This document shows positions 1-8,066 of a DNA stretch of 64,000 nt, piece after piece. Origin of the DNA: Pseudonocardia sp. TRM90224. GTDB lineage: Bacteria > Actinomycetota > Actinomycetes > Mycobacteriales > Pseudonocardiaceae. Below the pieces are notes generated by a model. The model was not told the DNA's origin, did not search any database, and was given only the letters and a program-made list of their open reading frames with translations. Each line of letters begins with the position of its first letter. Positions within the stretch are counted from its first letter, which is position 1. A program made the position numbers and the translations under genes. Location: NCBI RefSeq assembly GCF_021245725.1, contig NZ_JAJGSX010000020.1, positions 62,001 through 126,000 of the forward strand. Reading direction: 5' to 3'.

Positions 1-59
1 TGCAGCCGGAGAGCTGTGGCCAACCCACCGATCCCCGCCCCGACGACGATCACCTTCAC
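1..59 (-). CDS. FAD-dependent oxidoreductase, N-terminus only (runs off window)
   Basis: Reading the minus strand from a GTG at 59, the first residues are MKVIVVGAGIGGLATALRL, a textbook GxGxxG dinucleotide-binding fold as found at the start of FAD-dependent monooxygenases and related flavoproteins. A purine-rich AGGGGGACC stretch lies just upstream. The gene follows the MDR reductase gene on the same strand with a gap of about 10 bp, so the two are probably co-transcribed. Only about 19 residues are visible, so the substrate and exact family cannot be judged. Confidence 0.75.
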   Translation of the reverse strand, partial: MKVIVVGAGIGGLATALRL

Positions 60-69
60 ACTGGTCCCC

Positions 70-1074
70 CTACATCCTCACGAGCATCTTGCCCACGTTG
101 CCACCGCGCAGCACCGCGTTCAGCGCGGCCGGGGCCTGCTCGAGACCCTCGACCACGGTCTCCTCCGCCCGCAGCGACCCGTCGGCGAGCCAGCCGGCGG
201 CCTTCGGGATGTAGTCGGCGAACCGGTGCAGGTTGGACGTGACCAGCATGCCGCGCAGGCTCAGCTCCCGCCACGCCGCGCGGTACATGTTGTCCGGCCC
301 CGGTGCCGGGGCGTCGGCGTTGTACCCGCTGATCGCGCCGACCAGCGCGATCCGGCCGCCCGGCCGGGCCGCGGCGATCGCAGCCTGCAGGTGGTCGCCG
401 CCGACCGAGTCGAGGTAGACGTCGATGCCGTCCGGTGCGACCGCGGCGAGCTGCTCCCCGATGGGGGCCGCGCGGTAGTCGAGCGCGTCGTCGAACCCGA
501 AATCGGTGACGATCTTCTTCGCCTTCTGCGGGCCACCGGCCGAGCCGATCACCCGCGACGCGCCGAGCGCGCGGGCGATCTGCCCGGCCACGCTGCCGAC
601 CGCACCCGCCGCCGCCGAGATGAGCACGACGTCGCCGGGCCGCACCGGCGCGATCTCGGTCAGCGCGACGTACGCGGTCAGCCCGGGCACCCCGAGCACA
701 CCGAGGTACGCCTGCGGAGGCGCGATCGTCGTGTCCACGACGGTGACGGCGGCGGCGTCGAGCACGGCGTACTCCCGCCAGCCGAGGAAGTGGCTGACGG
801 TCGCGCCCACCGGCACGTCCGGCGAGCGACTCTCCACGACCTCGCCGATCGCGCTGCCCTCCAGGGGTGCCCCGAGCTCGAACGGCGGCATGTAGGAGGG
901 CGCGTCGTCCATGCGGCCGCGCATGTACGGGTCGACGGACATCCAGGTGGTGCGGACGAGCACCTGGCCGTCGCCCGGTGCCGGCACCTCGGTGGTGACG
1001 AGCTCGAGGTCGGTCGGGCGCGGCTCGCCGGTGGGGCGGGCGGCGAGGCGGATCTCCTTGCTGGTGACGGACAT
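70..1074 (-). CDS. NADP-dependent MDR-family oxidoreductase
   Basis: A 334-aa zinc-independent medium-chain reductase of the leukotriene B4 12-hydroxydehydrogenase/CurA/YfmJ type, which reduces the double bond of enones using NADPH. Diagnostic segments are VDPYMRGRMDD near residue 50, the nucleotide-binding AAAGAVGSVAGQIARALGA around residue 150, and SVGGDHL in the middle. The ATG at 1074 is preferred over an upstream in-frame codon because GAAAGG stands about 7 nt before it. It is divergent from the SARP gene and followed closely by an FAD oxidoreductase gene; a joint redox role is inference. Confidence 0.88.
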   Translation of the reverse strand: MSVTSKEIRLAARPTGEPRPTDLELVTTEVPAPGDGQVLVRTTWMSVDPYMRGRMDDAPSYMPPFELGAPLEGSAIGEVVESRSPDVPVGATVSHFLGWREYAVLDAAAVTVVDTTIAPPQAYLGVLGVPGLTAYVALTEIAPVRPGDVVLISAAAGAVGSVAGQIARALGASRVIGSAGGPQKAKKIVTDFGFDDALDYRAAPIGEQLAAVAPDGIDVYLDSVGGDHLQAAIAAARPGGRIALVGAISGYNADAPAPGPDNMYRAAWRELSLRGMLVTSNLHRFADYIPKAAGWLADGSLRAEETVVEGLEQAPAALNAVLRGGNVGKMLVRM

Positions 1075-1118
1075 GTCATGCCTTTCGTGCGGTGGTTGTG
1101 CCCGCTCCAACCGGGAGG

Positions 1119-1166
1119 CGCTGTCGGTTCGCTGTCGGCCCGCTGTCGACCGGCCATCGGTAGCGT
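1119..1166 (+). promoter_or_regulatory. Three direct repeats at 11-bp spacing plus -10 box (SARP-type operator)
   Basis: CGCTGTCGG occurs at 1119-1127 and 1130-1138, and CGCTGTCGA at 1141-1149, exactly 11 bp apart. They are followed by TAGCGT at 1161-1166 as a possible -10 box, 6 nt before the GTG start of the SARP gene. SARP/AfsR regulators are known to bind direct repeats on one helix face with an 11-bp period just upstream of a -10. The site therefore fits autoregulation, possibly also of the divergent MDR gene. No ribosome binding site is seen, so the transcript may be leaderless. Confidence 0.6.
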
Positions 1167-1172
1167 GACGGC

Positions 1173-4100
1173 GTGCGCTTCGGCTTGCTCGGGCCGCTCG
1201 CGGCCTGGACGGCGGCGGGCGAGCCGGTGCGCATCCCGGAGGCGAAGGTCAGGGCGCTGCTCGGCGCGCTGCTCGTGCGCCGCGGGACGCTCGTGCCGGC
1301 GCTGCGGCTGGTGGACGACCTGTGGGCGGGCGACCTGCCGGCCGACCCGGCCGGCGCGCTGCAGCTGAAGGTGTCGCGGCTGCGGCGTGCGCTCGACGGT
1401 GCCGAGCCGGGCGCGCGGGGGCTGGTGGTCTCGGAGGCGTCGGGGTACCGGATCGACGTCTCGACGGACGCCGACGAGTTCCGCGAGGCCGTCGATGGGG
1501 CGCGGCTCGCTGCTGACCCTGTGGCGCGTGCCGCCGGGCTCGCCGCGGCGCTGGCGCTCTGGCGTGGCCCTGCGCTGGCCGACCTCGCCGATGCCCGCTT
1601 CGCGCACGCCGCCGCCGCGCGGCTGGAGGAGGAGCGGCTCACCGCCGTCGAGGAACTGGCGGGAGCCCGGCTGGAGCTGGGCGAGCACGCCGCTGTGGTC
1701 GCGGAGCTGGGCGGGCTGGTGGCGGCGCACCCGCTGCGGCAGCGGTTGCGCGGCGCCCTCATGCTCGCCCTCCACCACTCCGACCGCGACGCGGAGGCGC
1801 TCGACACCTTCGCCGAGCTGCGCCGCCGGCTCGCCGACGAGCAGGGCATCGATCCCGGCGGCGAGCTCACCGATCTGCAGGCCGCGATCCTGCGCAACGA
1901 CCCCGCCCTCGCCCCGCCCGTCCCGCGGGTGCGCGGCAACCTGCCGGCGGCTCCCGACGAGCTGATCGGGCGCGCGGCCGCCGTGGTCGCGGTGCGGGAG
2001 GCGGTGGCTGCGAACAGGCTTGTCACGCTGACCGGGCCCGGCGGCGTCGGCAAGACCCGGCTCGCGCTGGAGGCAGCCCGGCAGCTCGGCCGGCTGGGCC
2101 CCATGACGGCTGACGGCGTGTGGCTCGTCGAGCTGGGTGCTGTCGGTCGTGATGGGGTGGCCGATGCGGTCGCGGCAGCGTTGGGAGTGCGTCAGCACGT
2201 CACACCGGGCGCGCCCCACGAGGAGGCCGGTATCGCCGCGCAACTGGCGGGGGCGGTCACGGCGATGCGGGCGCTGCTGGTGCTGGACAACTGCGAGCAC
2301 GTCGTCGACGGGGTGGCCGCGCTCGGCGAGCGCCTGCTGGCGGCGGGGCCGCACCTGCGCATCCTCGCCACCAGCCAGGAACCCCTCGCGGTTGCGGGCG
2401 AGGCGGTGTGGCCCGTGCCGCCGCTGGACCTCCCCGCCGCCGGGGTCGCGGAACCGTCCGGCGCGGTGCGGCTCTTCGTCGCCAGAGCTCGCGCGGCCGA
2501 CCCGGATTTCGGGCTGACCGCCGACAACGCGGCCGCCGTCGAGGCCGTCTGCCGCAGGCTCGACGGGATCCCGCTCGCGCTGGAGATGGCGGCGACGCGC
2601 GTGCCGGTGCTGGGACCGCACGCGCTGGCCGAGCGGCTCGACGACCGGTTCCGGCTGCTCGCGAGCGGTCACCGCGGGGCGCCGGGGCGCCAGCGCACGT
2701 TGCGGGCGGTGATCGAGTGGAGCTGGGAGCTGGCGGCGCCCGCCGAGCAGGCGGTGCTGCGCACGCTCGCCGTGCATCCCGAGGGGTGCACGCTCGACGC
2801 CGCAGAAGCTGTGTGCGCAGAAGCCGTGTGCGCGGAAGCCGTGTGCGCAGAAGCCGTGTGCGGGGCGGCGGTGCGCGAAGAAGCCGGCGTGGCCGACCTG
2901 CTCGTGCGGCTGGCGCGGCGCTCGCTGGTGGTCGTGGTGCCGGGGACGCCGCCGCGGTACCGCATGCTCGAATCGATCCGGGCCTACGCGCTCGAACAGC
3001 TCACGGGTGAGGAGCTGGCCGGCGCGCGGCGACGGCACGCCCGGTACTTCACCGATCTGGCGGCGGTGGCGGCCGAGGAGCTGCGCGGTCCGCGGCAGAG
3101 CCACTGGCTGCGGGTGCTCGACGTCGAATCGGCGAACCTGCGGGTGGCGCTGGCGGATCCCGCCGTCGCGCGCGAGCTGGCCGGCAGCCTGACCTGGTAC
3201 TGGTACCTGCGCGGGCGGCTCAGCGAGGGGCGTCGCGCGCTGGACGCCGTCGAGGGTGAGGTCGCCGCCGCATGGCGGGCCGGGTTCGCGTTCCTCGAAC
3301 GCGACGGGGACGATCGGCTGGACTTCGAGGTCGCGGACGCGATCGCCGACCCGGGCGAGCGGGCGCGGGCGCAGCTGTTCCTCGGGCTCGCCCACCGCGG
3401 GTTCGGGGATGTCGCGACCACGGAGAAGCTCATCGGCGACGCGCTCATCGCCTTCGAGCGGCTGGGTGACCGGTGGGGGATCGCCGCGGCGTTGAGCGTG
3501 CGGGCGACGCTCGCGCGGATGCTCGGCGGCATCGTCGCCGCCCGCCGCGACGCCGCCGCGAGCGTCGCGATGTTCCGCGAGCTGGGCGACGGATGGGGCC
3601 GGCTGAAGGCAGGCAACACGCTCGCCAACGCCGCCGAGATCGAAGGCGACTACGCGACGGCGGAGCGGCTGCACCGCGAGGGCCTGCGGATCGCGGAGGA
3701 GCTGGACCTCCCGGTGGACGTCTCGTTCCAGCTCTCCGGGCTCGGCCGGATCGCGCTGATGAACGGCGACATCGCCGCTGCCGACGGGTTCCACCGGCGG
3801 GCCGCCGACGTCGCGCGCGGCCAGTTCGACCGGGTCGTCGAGGAGTACGCGGAGGTCGGGCTGGCGCTGGCGGCGCGCCGCGACGGGCGGCTCGACGAGG
3901 CCGAGGCCGTGCTGCGGCGCTGGGTCGACTGGCTGCGGAAGGTGAAGGGCGAGCCGGGGCTCGCGCTCGTGCTCGCCGAGCTGGGGTTCATCGCAGAGCT
4001 GCGCGGCGACGCCGAGGCCGCGTTCGCGCTGCACCGCGAGGGCCACGCCGCGGCCACCCGGATCGGCGACCCGCGCGCCGTCGCGCTCGCCCTGGAAGGG

Positions 4101-4283
4101 CTGGCCGGCGCCCACGCGCTCGTCGGCGACACGGCCGAGGCCGGCACCCTGCTCGCCGAAGCCGCGGCGCTGCGCGGGTCCGTCGCCGCGCCCCTGCCGG
4201 CCGGCGAGCGCGCCGACGTCGACCGCATCCGGGCCCGCATCGACCCACGTGACCGTCGACAACGACGTTCTGGTCATTTGTGA
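1173..4283 (+). CDS. SARP/AfsR-type transcriptional regulator with NB-ARC ATPase and TPR region
   Basis: A 1036-aa multidomain regulator. Residues 1-90 look like an OmpR-type winged helix (LLGPLAAW, LQLKVSRLRRAL) and 90-240 like a bacterial transcriptional activator (BTAD) domain. An STAND/NB-ARC ATPase begins near 260, with Walker A GPGGVGKTRLALEAA near residue 286 and Walker B-like LLVLDNCEH. The C-terminal third is alpha-helical and TPR-like. Residues about 544-563 hold four tandem AEAVC-type repeats encoded by a 15-bp DNA repeat. Such proteins usually activate nearby secondary-metabolism or stress genes; the target is unknown here. The last codons and the stop lie inside a family I inverted repeat, giving the tail RRQRRSGHL. 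Confidence 0.9.
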   Translation: MRFGLLGPLAAWTAAGEPVRIPEAKVRALLGALLVRRGTLVPALRLVDDLWAGDLPADPAGALQLKVSRLRRALDGAEPGARGLVVSEASGYRIDVSTDADEFREAVDGARLAADPVARAAGLAAALALWRGPALADLADARFAHAAAARLEEERLTAVEELAGARLELGEHAAVVAELGGLVAAHPLRQRLRGALMLALHHSDRDAEALDTFAELRRRLADEQGIDPGGELTDLQAAILRNDPALAPPVPRVRGNLPAAPDELIGRAAAVVAVREAVAANRLVTLTGPGGVGKTRLALEAARQLGRLGPMTADGVWLVELGAVGRDGVADAVAAALGVRQHVTPGAPHEEAGIAAQLAGAVTAMRALLVLDNCEHVVDGVAALGERLLAAGPHLRILATSQEPLAVAGEAVWPVPPLDLPAAGVAEPSGAVRLFVARARAADPDFGLTADNAAAVEAVCRRLDGIPLALEMAATRVPVLGPHALAERLDDRFRLLASGHRGAPGRQRTLRAVIEWSWELAAPAEQAVLRTLAVHPEGCTLDAAEAVCAEAVCAEAVCAEAVCGAAVREEAGVADLLVRLARRSLVVVVPGTPPRYRMLESIRAYALEQLTGEELAGARRRHARYFTDLAAVAAEELRGPRQSHWLRVLDVESANLRVALADPAVARELAGSLTWYWYLRGRLSEGRRALDAVEGEVAAAWRAGFAFLERDGDDRLDFEVADAIADPGERARAQLFLGLAHRGFGDVATTEKLIGDALIAFERLGDRWGIAAALSVRATLARMLGGIVAARRDAAASVAMFRELGDGWGRLKAGNTLANAAEIEGDYATAERLHREGLRIAEELDLPVDVSFQLSGLGRIALMNGDIAAADGFHRRAADVARGQFDRVVEEYAEVGLALAARRDGRLDEAEAVLRRWVDWLRKVKGEPGLALVLAELGFIAELRGDAEAAFALHREGHAAATRIGDPRAVALALEGLAGAHALVGDTAEAGTLLAEAAALRGSVAAPLPAGERADVDRIRARIDPRDRRQRRSGHL
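2802..2861 (+). repeat. Four tandem 15-bp repeats inside the SARP gene
   Basis: The unit GCAGAAGCCGTGTGC is repeated at 2802-2816, 2817-2831, 2832-2846 and 2847-2861 with one-base variations, and a degraded fifth unit follows. It encodes AEAVC repeats, adding regularly spaced cysteines between the ATPase part and the TPR-like part. The unit is in frame, so copy number could vary by slippage without disrupting the protein. Confidence 0.85.
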
Positions 4284-4317
4284 GCGCTAACAACAGCCAG
4301 AACGTCGTTGTCGACGG
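4253..4317 (+). repeat. Family I 65-bp inverted repeat, copy I-1 (terminator-like)
   Basis: Perfect 21-bp arms (4253-4273 and 4297-4317) carry the core CCGTCGACAACGACG and its complement. They flank a 23-nt loop that contains a TGAGCGCT half-palindrome. The element lies at the end of the SARP gene, whose TGA at 4281-4283 falls in the loop, and 12 bp before the aldo/keto reductase start. Hairpin without a U-tract; a terminator role is inferred. Confidence 0.85.
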
Positions 4318-4329
4318 GATGATGGGCCC

Positions 4330-5256
4330 ATGATCGAGCGGCGGAAGCTGGGCCGGACGGGGCTCGAGGTCTCGTCTGTGTGCGTCGGGTGCGGGGTGCT
4401 CGGCGGGATGCCCGGGATCTTCGGGTACGAAGTGGCGGCCGAGCGCGGCATCGCGACGGTCCGGGCGGCGCTGGACGGGCCGTTCACGTTCCTCGACACG
4501 TCGGCCGGCTACTCCGACGGCGAGAGCGAGCGCAGGGTCGGGGCCGCCATCGCCGCGCGCGGCGGCCTTCCCGACGGGTTCGTGCTGGCGACGAAGGTCG
4601 ACCCCGACCCTGAGACGGGCGACTTCTCCGGCGCACAGGTGCTCCGCTGCGCCGAGCAGAGCATGCAGCGGCTCGGCCTCGACCGGTTCGACCTGCTCTA
4701 CCTGCACGACCCCGAGAAGATCGGATTCGACGCCGCGATGGCCGACGACGGGCCCGTCGCGGCGCTCGTCCAGCTGCGCGAGCGGGGCGTTGCCGCGCAC
4801 ATCGGCGTCGCGGGCGGCCCGATCGACCTGCTGTTGCGGTTCGTCCGCACCGGGATCTTCGAGGTCGTCCTCACCCACAACCGGTTCACGCTGGTCGACC
4901 GGTCGGCGGAGCCGCTCGTCGCGGAGGCGTCGGCCGCTGGGCTCGGAGTGGTCAACGCGGCCCCGTTCGGCGGCGGGATCCTCGCCAAGGGGCCGGCGGC
5001 CGTGCCGCGATACGCCTACCGCGACGCCGACCCCGCGCTGCTGGACCGGGTGCACGCCATCGCGGCCGCGTGCGAGCGGCATGGTGTGCCGCTGGGTGCC
5101 GCCGCGCTGCAGTTCTCGCTGCGCGAGCCGCGGATCGACGCCACCGTCGTGGGAGTCTCGACACCGGAGCGGCTGGAGCAGACCCACACCTGGGCCACCT
5201 TCCCGATTCCGGACGAACTGTGGAACGACCTTGACCTGGCCCCACCGGTTCGTTAG
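4330..5256 (+). CDS. Aldo/keto reductase (D-threo-aldose/L-fucose dehydrogenase type)
   Basis: A 308-aa NAD(P)-dependent aldo/keto reductase. The N-terminal RRKLGRTGLEVSSVCVG, catalytic Asp-Tyr in LDTSAGYSDGESE, Lys in LATKVD and His in LLYLHDPE give the complete tetrad. The C-terminal VVGVSTPERLEQ is the usual cofactor-binding end. Within the superfamily the sequence is closest in style to enzymes oxidising aldoses such as L-fucose or D-threo-aldoses. The start ATG is 12 bp after a family I element. Followed by a LysR regulator gene on the same strand. Confidence 0.85.
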   Translation: MIERRKLGRTGLEVSSVCVGCGVLGGMPGIFGYEVAAERGIATVRAALDGPFTFLDTSAGYSDGESERRVGAAIAARGGLPDGFVLATKVDPDPETGDFSGAQVLRCAEQSMQRLGLDRFDLLYLHDPEKIGFDAAMADDGPVAALVQLRERGVAAHIGVAGGPIDLLLRFVRTGIFEVVLTHNRFTLVDRSAEPLVAEASAAGLGVVNAAPFGGGILAKGPAAVPRYAYRDADPALLDRVHAIAAACERHGVPLGAAALQFSLREPRIDATVVGVSTPERLEQTHTWATFPIPDELWNDLDLAPPVR

Positions 5257-5288
5257 GGAGGGACAACGCCGCGCTCGGGGGGTGCCCG

Positions 5289-6269
5289 TTGGATCTGGCT
5301 CAGATGTACCGGTTCCGGCTCGACTGGATCGCGAGTTTCGTGGCGGTCGCGCAGTACGGCGGTTTCTCCGCCGCTGCTGCTGCGCTGTACCGGTCGCAGC
5401 CGAGGGTGAGCATTCACGTGGCCGAGCTGGAACGGGCGCTCGGGGTGCGGCTGTTCAACCGTTCCGTGCACCCGGCCGTGCTCACGCCGGAGGGCCGGGC
5501 CGCGATGCCGCACGCCCAGGCGATGCTCAACCACCTGCAGGAGCTGGCCGCGGGCGCGCCCGCCGCCGGCGGGACGCTGCGCGGGGAGATCCGGCTCGCG
5601 ATCTACCCCAGCGCCTCGGTGTCCCTCGTGCCGGAGCTGCTCGTCCGGCTCGGTGAGGCGCACCCGCACGTGCGGGTGGTGCTCAGGGAGAACGCCACGA
5701 CGGTGCTGGGGCAGATGCTGCTCAGCGGCGAGGCCGACCTGGCCGTCCGGCCGGTGAACCCCGAGATCGGGAGCGACCGCGTCGCCTACACGGTGCTGTG
5801 GCGCGAGCCGCTCGTCGCGGTGGTCGCCGCGGACCACCCGATGGCGAGCGAGCCGTTCGTGCAGCTCGCGGAGCTGGCCGACATGCACCTCGTGACGATC
5901 GGGGAGGACGAGGACCCGGTCAGCACCCAGTTCGAGACGACCCTGTCCTTCGACCAGGCCGGCCTCAACCCGCACATCGTGCACCGCACCAACCAGCCGC
6001 AGACGCTCGTCGCGCTCGTCAGGAGGGGCCTCGGCGTCGGGGTCACCAACTCGCTCGCCATGACCACGTCCAACCTCGACGGCGTGCGGCTCGTCCCGAT
6101 CGCCGACCCGCACTGCCACCGCGACGTCGCGCTCTGGTGGCGCACCGACCAGCAGTGCTCACCGGTCACGACGGCGGTGAAGGAGCTCGTGGCGGAACTG
6201 CCCGCCCCGCCCCTGGCGGCCGTCGACAACGACGTTCCGGCTGTTTGTGAGCGCTCACAACAGCCATAA
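5289..6269 (+). CDS. LysR-family transcriptional regulator
   Basis: 326 aa. The N-terminal winged helix-turn-helix is at residues about 10-70 (FVAVAQYGGFSAAAAALY...RALGVRLFNR), followed by an alpha/beta co-inducer-binding domain. The TTG at 5289 is preferred because a GGGGGG run precedes it; an ATG at 5304 is the alternative. The final residues (VDNDVPAVCERSQQP) and the TAA stop are encoded by a family I inverted repeat, so the native C-terminus was probably rewritten by the element. The regulon may include the aldo/keto reductase or the ABC exporter. Confidence 0.88.
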   Translation: MDLAQMYRFRLDWIASFVAVAQYGGFSAAAAALYRSQPRVSIHVAELERALGVRLFNRSVHPAVLTPEGRAAMPHAQAMLNHLQELAAGAPAAGGTLRGEIRLAIYPSASVSLVPELLVRLGEAHPHVRVVLRENATTVLGQMLLSGEADLAVRPVNPEIGSDRVAYTVLWREPLVAVVAADHPMASEPFVQLAELADMHLVTIGEDEDPVSTQFETTLSFDQAGLNPHIVHRTNQPQTLVALVRRGLGVGVTNSLAMTTSNLDGVRLVPIADPHCHRDVALWWRTDQQCSPVTTAVKELVAELPAPPLAAVDNDVPAVCERSQQP

Positions 6270-6284
6270 GGTCGTTGTCGACGG
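6220..6284 (+). repeat. Family I 65-bp inverted repeat, copy I-2
   Basis: Arms 6220-6240 and 6264-6284 (21 bp, three mismatches) surround a 23-nt loop with the perfect inner palindrome TGTGAGCGCTCACA. The LysR stop codon at 6267-6269 lies in the right arm. It separates lysR from the ABC exporter promoter. Confidence 0.85.
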
Positions 6285-6294
6285 TGCCGCACCA

Positions 6295-6326
6295 GTTGCT
6301 TTGCCTCACCTAACTCGCAGTAGGCT
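6295..6326 (+). promoter_or_regulatory. Candidate DtxR/IdeR iron box and -10 of the ABC exporter
   Basis: 6295-6313 reads GTTGCTTTGCCTCACCTAA. By eye it matches the IdeR/DmdR consensus TTAGGTTAGGCTAACCTAA at 13 of 19 positions, with an intact CCTAA end. A TAGGCT -10 box lies at 6321-6326, 7 nt before the ATG at 6334. A repressor bound here would cover the promoter. No Shine-Dalgarno sequence is visible, so the mRNA is probably leaderless. The iron link is a hypothesis. Confidence 0.45.
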
Positions 6327-6333
6327 GCGGATC

Positions 6334-8031
6334 ATGCCGGCGGCCAGCAGACGACCAGGGCGTGCGCTGATGCGTGCCGCGATCGTGCGACGCCGGGGGC
6401 CGGTGGCTCTCGCCTCCGCGCTGGCGGCGTTGCACCAGGCGGGGGAGGCGATGGTCCCCGTCCTGATCGGCGTGATCATCGACACCGCCGTGACCACCGG
6501 CTCCGTCCCGCAGCTGGTGCTGTGGACCGTGGTGCTCGCCGTCGACTTCGCGGTGCTCTCGTACTCCTACCGGTTCGGCGCGCGGGTCGCGGAACGTTCG
6601 GCCGAGCTCACCGCGCACGACCTGCGCATCCGGCTCACCCGGCGGGTGCTCGACCCGCACGGCGGAGCGGCCGCCGGCCGGCTGTCGGGCGAGCTGGTGA
6701 ACATCGCGACCGGTGACGCCCGGCGGGTCGGCAGCGCGCACATGGCGCTGCCGTTCGGGGTCGCGTCGATCGCCGCGATCGTCGTCTCCGCGGTCGCGCT
6801 GCTGCGGATCTCCGTGCCGCTCGGGCTGCTCGTGCTGCTGGGCACCCCGCCGCTGCTCGTCGTGATCCACTTCGTCGGGCGGCCGCTGGAGCGGCGCACC
6901 GAGGTCGAGCAGGACCGCGCTGCGCACGCCGCCGGTGTTGCCGCCGACCTGGTCAGCGGCCTCCGCGTGCTGAAGGGCATCGGCGCCGAGGACGCCGCTG
7001 AGGCGCGCTACCGCCGCACCAGCCGCAGCTCCCTCGCGGCCACCCTGCGGTCCGCCAACGCGCTCGCGGCACACGACGGCGTCGTGCTCGCCGTCACCGG
7101 CCTGTTCATCGCCGTGATCGCGCTGGTCGGCGGCCGGCTGGCGGCCGAGGGGGCGATCAGCATCGGCGGGCTCGTCGCCGCGGTCGGCCTCGCGCTGTTC
7201 CTGCTCGGCCCGCTCGGGGCGTTCTCGTGGGTCAACGCCAACCTCGCACAGGCGAGGGCGTCGGCAGCGCGGATCACGGAGGTGCTGGAGGCGCCGCCCG
7301 CGGTGACGACGGGCGAAGGCGGGGCTCCCGATCCCGTGCGCGGCGCGGTCCGGCTGCGCGGTGTGACCGCCGGTGAGCTGCAGGGCGTCGATCTCGCCGT
7401 CGACGCCGGTGAGACGCTCGGCATCGTTGCGCCCGCCCCCGGCACGGCCACCGCGTTGCTCGCCTGCCTCGCCCGCGAGGTCGACCCCACCGCGGGCACC
7501 GTCGAGCTCGACGGCGTCCCGCTCACGTCGTTCGATCCGCAGGCGGCCAGGGCGGCGGTGCTGGTCGCGGCGCACGACGCCGACCTGTTCGCCGGGACGC
7601 TGCGCGAGAACGTCGTCGCGGCCGGTGGCCCGCCCGAGGTGCTCGACGGCGCGATCGCGGCGGCCGTCGCCGACGAGGTCGCGGAGGCACTGCCCGCTGG
7701 GCTCGACTCGGCGGTGAACGAGCGCGGGCGGTCGCTCTCGGGCGGCCAACGCCAGCGGGTGGCGCTGGCCAGGGCGCTCGCGGCCGACGCACCGGTGCTC
7801 GTCCTGCACGACCCGACCACGGCCGTCGACACCGTCACCGAGTCGCGGATCGCCGCCGCGATGCGGGACGTCCGCAACGGGCGCACGACCGTGCTGGTGA
7901 CCACCAGCCCCGCACTGCTCGCGGCGGCCGACCGGGTCGTGGTGCTCGATGCCGGCGGGGTGCGGGCCAGCGGCACGCACGCCGAGCTCGTCCACACCGA
8001 TGCCGACTACCGGGCGACGGTGCTGTCATGA
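6334..8031 (+). CDS. ABC exporter half-transporter A with degenerate ATPase site
   Basis: 565 aa: an N-terminal membrane domain (about 1-310, hydrophobic helices such as MVPVLIGVIIDTAVTTG) fused to a nucleotide-binding domain. The Walker A region reads APAPGTATALL and lacks the Lys. The Q-loop Gln and the H-loop His (LVTTSPALL) are missing and the catalytic Glu is Pro (VLVLHDPTTAVD), but the signature LSGGQRQRVALARAL is intact. It thus contributes only a signature to the working site formed with half-transporter B. The 3' end overlaps the next gene by ATGA. The ATG at 6334 is chosen because an upstream in-frame start lies in a repeat. Confidence 0.9.
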   Translation: MPAASRRPGRALMRAAIVRRRGPVALASALAALHQAGEAMVPVLIGVIIDTAVTTGSVPQLVLWTVVLAVDFAVLSYSYRFGARVAERSAELTAHDLRIRLTRRVLDPHGGAAAGRLSGELVNIATGDARRVGSAHMALPFGVASIAAIVVSAVALLRISVPLGLLVLLGTPPLLVVIHFVGRPLERRTEVEQDRAAHAAGVAADLVSGLRVLKGIGAEDAAEARYRRTSRSSLAATLRSANALAAHDGVVLAVTGLFIAVIALVGGRLAAEGAISIGGLVAAVGLALFLLGPLGAFSWVNANLAQARASAARITEVLEAPPAVTTGEGGAPDPVRGAVRLRGVTAGELQGVDLAVDAGETLGIVAPAPGTATALLACLAREVDPTAGTVELDGVPLTSFDPQAARAAVLVAAHDADLFAGTLRENVVAAGGPPEVLDGAIAAAVADEVAEALPAGLDSAVNERGRSLSGGQRQRVALARALAADAPVLVLHDPTTAVDTVTESRIAAAMRDVRNGRTTVLVTTSPALLAAADRVVVLDAGGVRASGTHAELVHTDADYRATVLS

Positions 8032-8066
8032 GCGATGCTGTCATGAGCGATGCTGCCGTGAGCGAC
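8022..8066 (+). repeat. Three tandem 15-bp repeats, each carrying a start codon
   Basis: GCTGTCATGAGCGAT is at 8022-8036 and 8037-8051, followed by GCTGCCGTGAGCGAC at 8052-8066. The repeats are in frame and give ABC half-transporter B three possible starts (ATG 8028, ATG 8043, GTG 8058). The first unit also holds the stop codon of half-transporter A. Probably a slippage expansion of a translational-coupling site. Confidence 0.8.

Noticed and set aside
2802..2861. The Cys-containing repeat as a zinc-finger or iron-sulfur motif
   Set aside because: Spacing of one Cys every five residues with Ala/Glu/Val between does not match a known metal motif; simple slippage is sufficient.
678..4277. A 1199-codon open frame on the minus strand opposite the SARP gene
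   Set aside because: It has no recognisable domain, an Arg/Pro/Gly-rich translation and is explained as an antisense shadow of GC-rich coding sequence; the plus-strand frame has clear BTAD and NB-ARC motifs.
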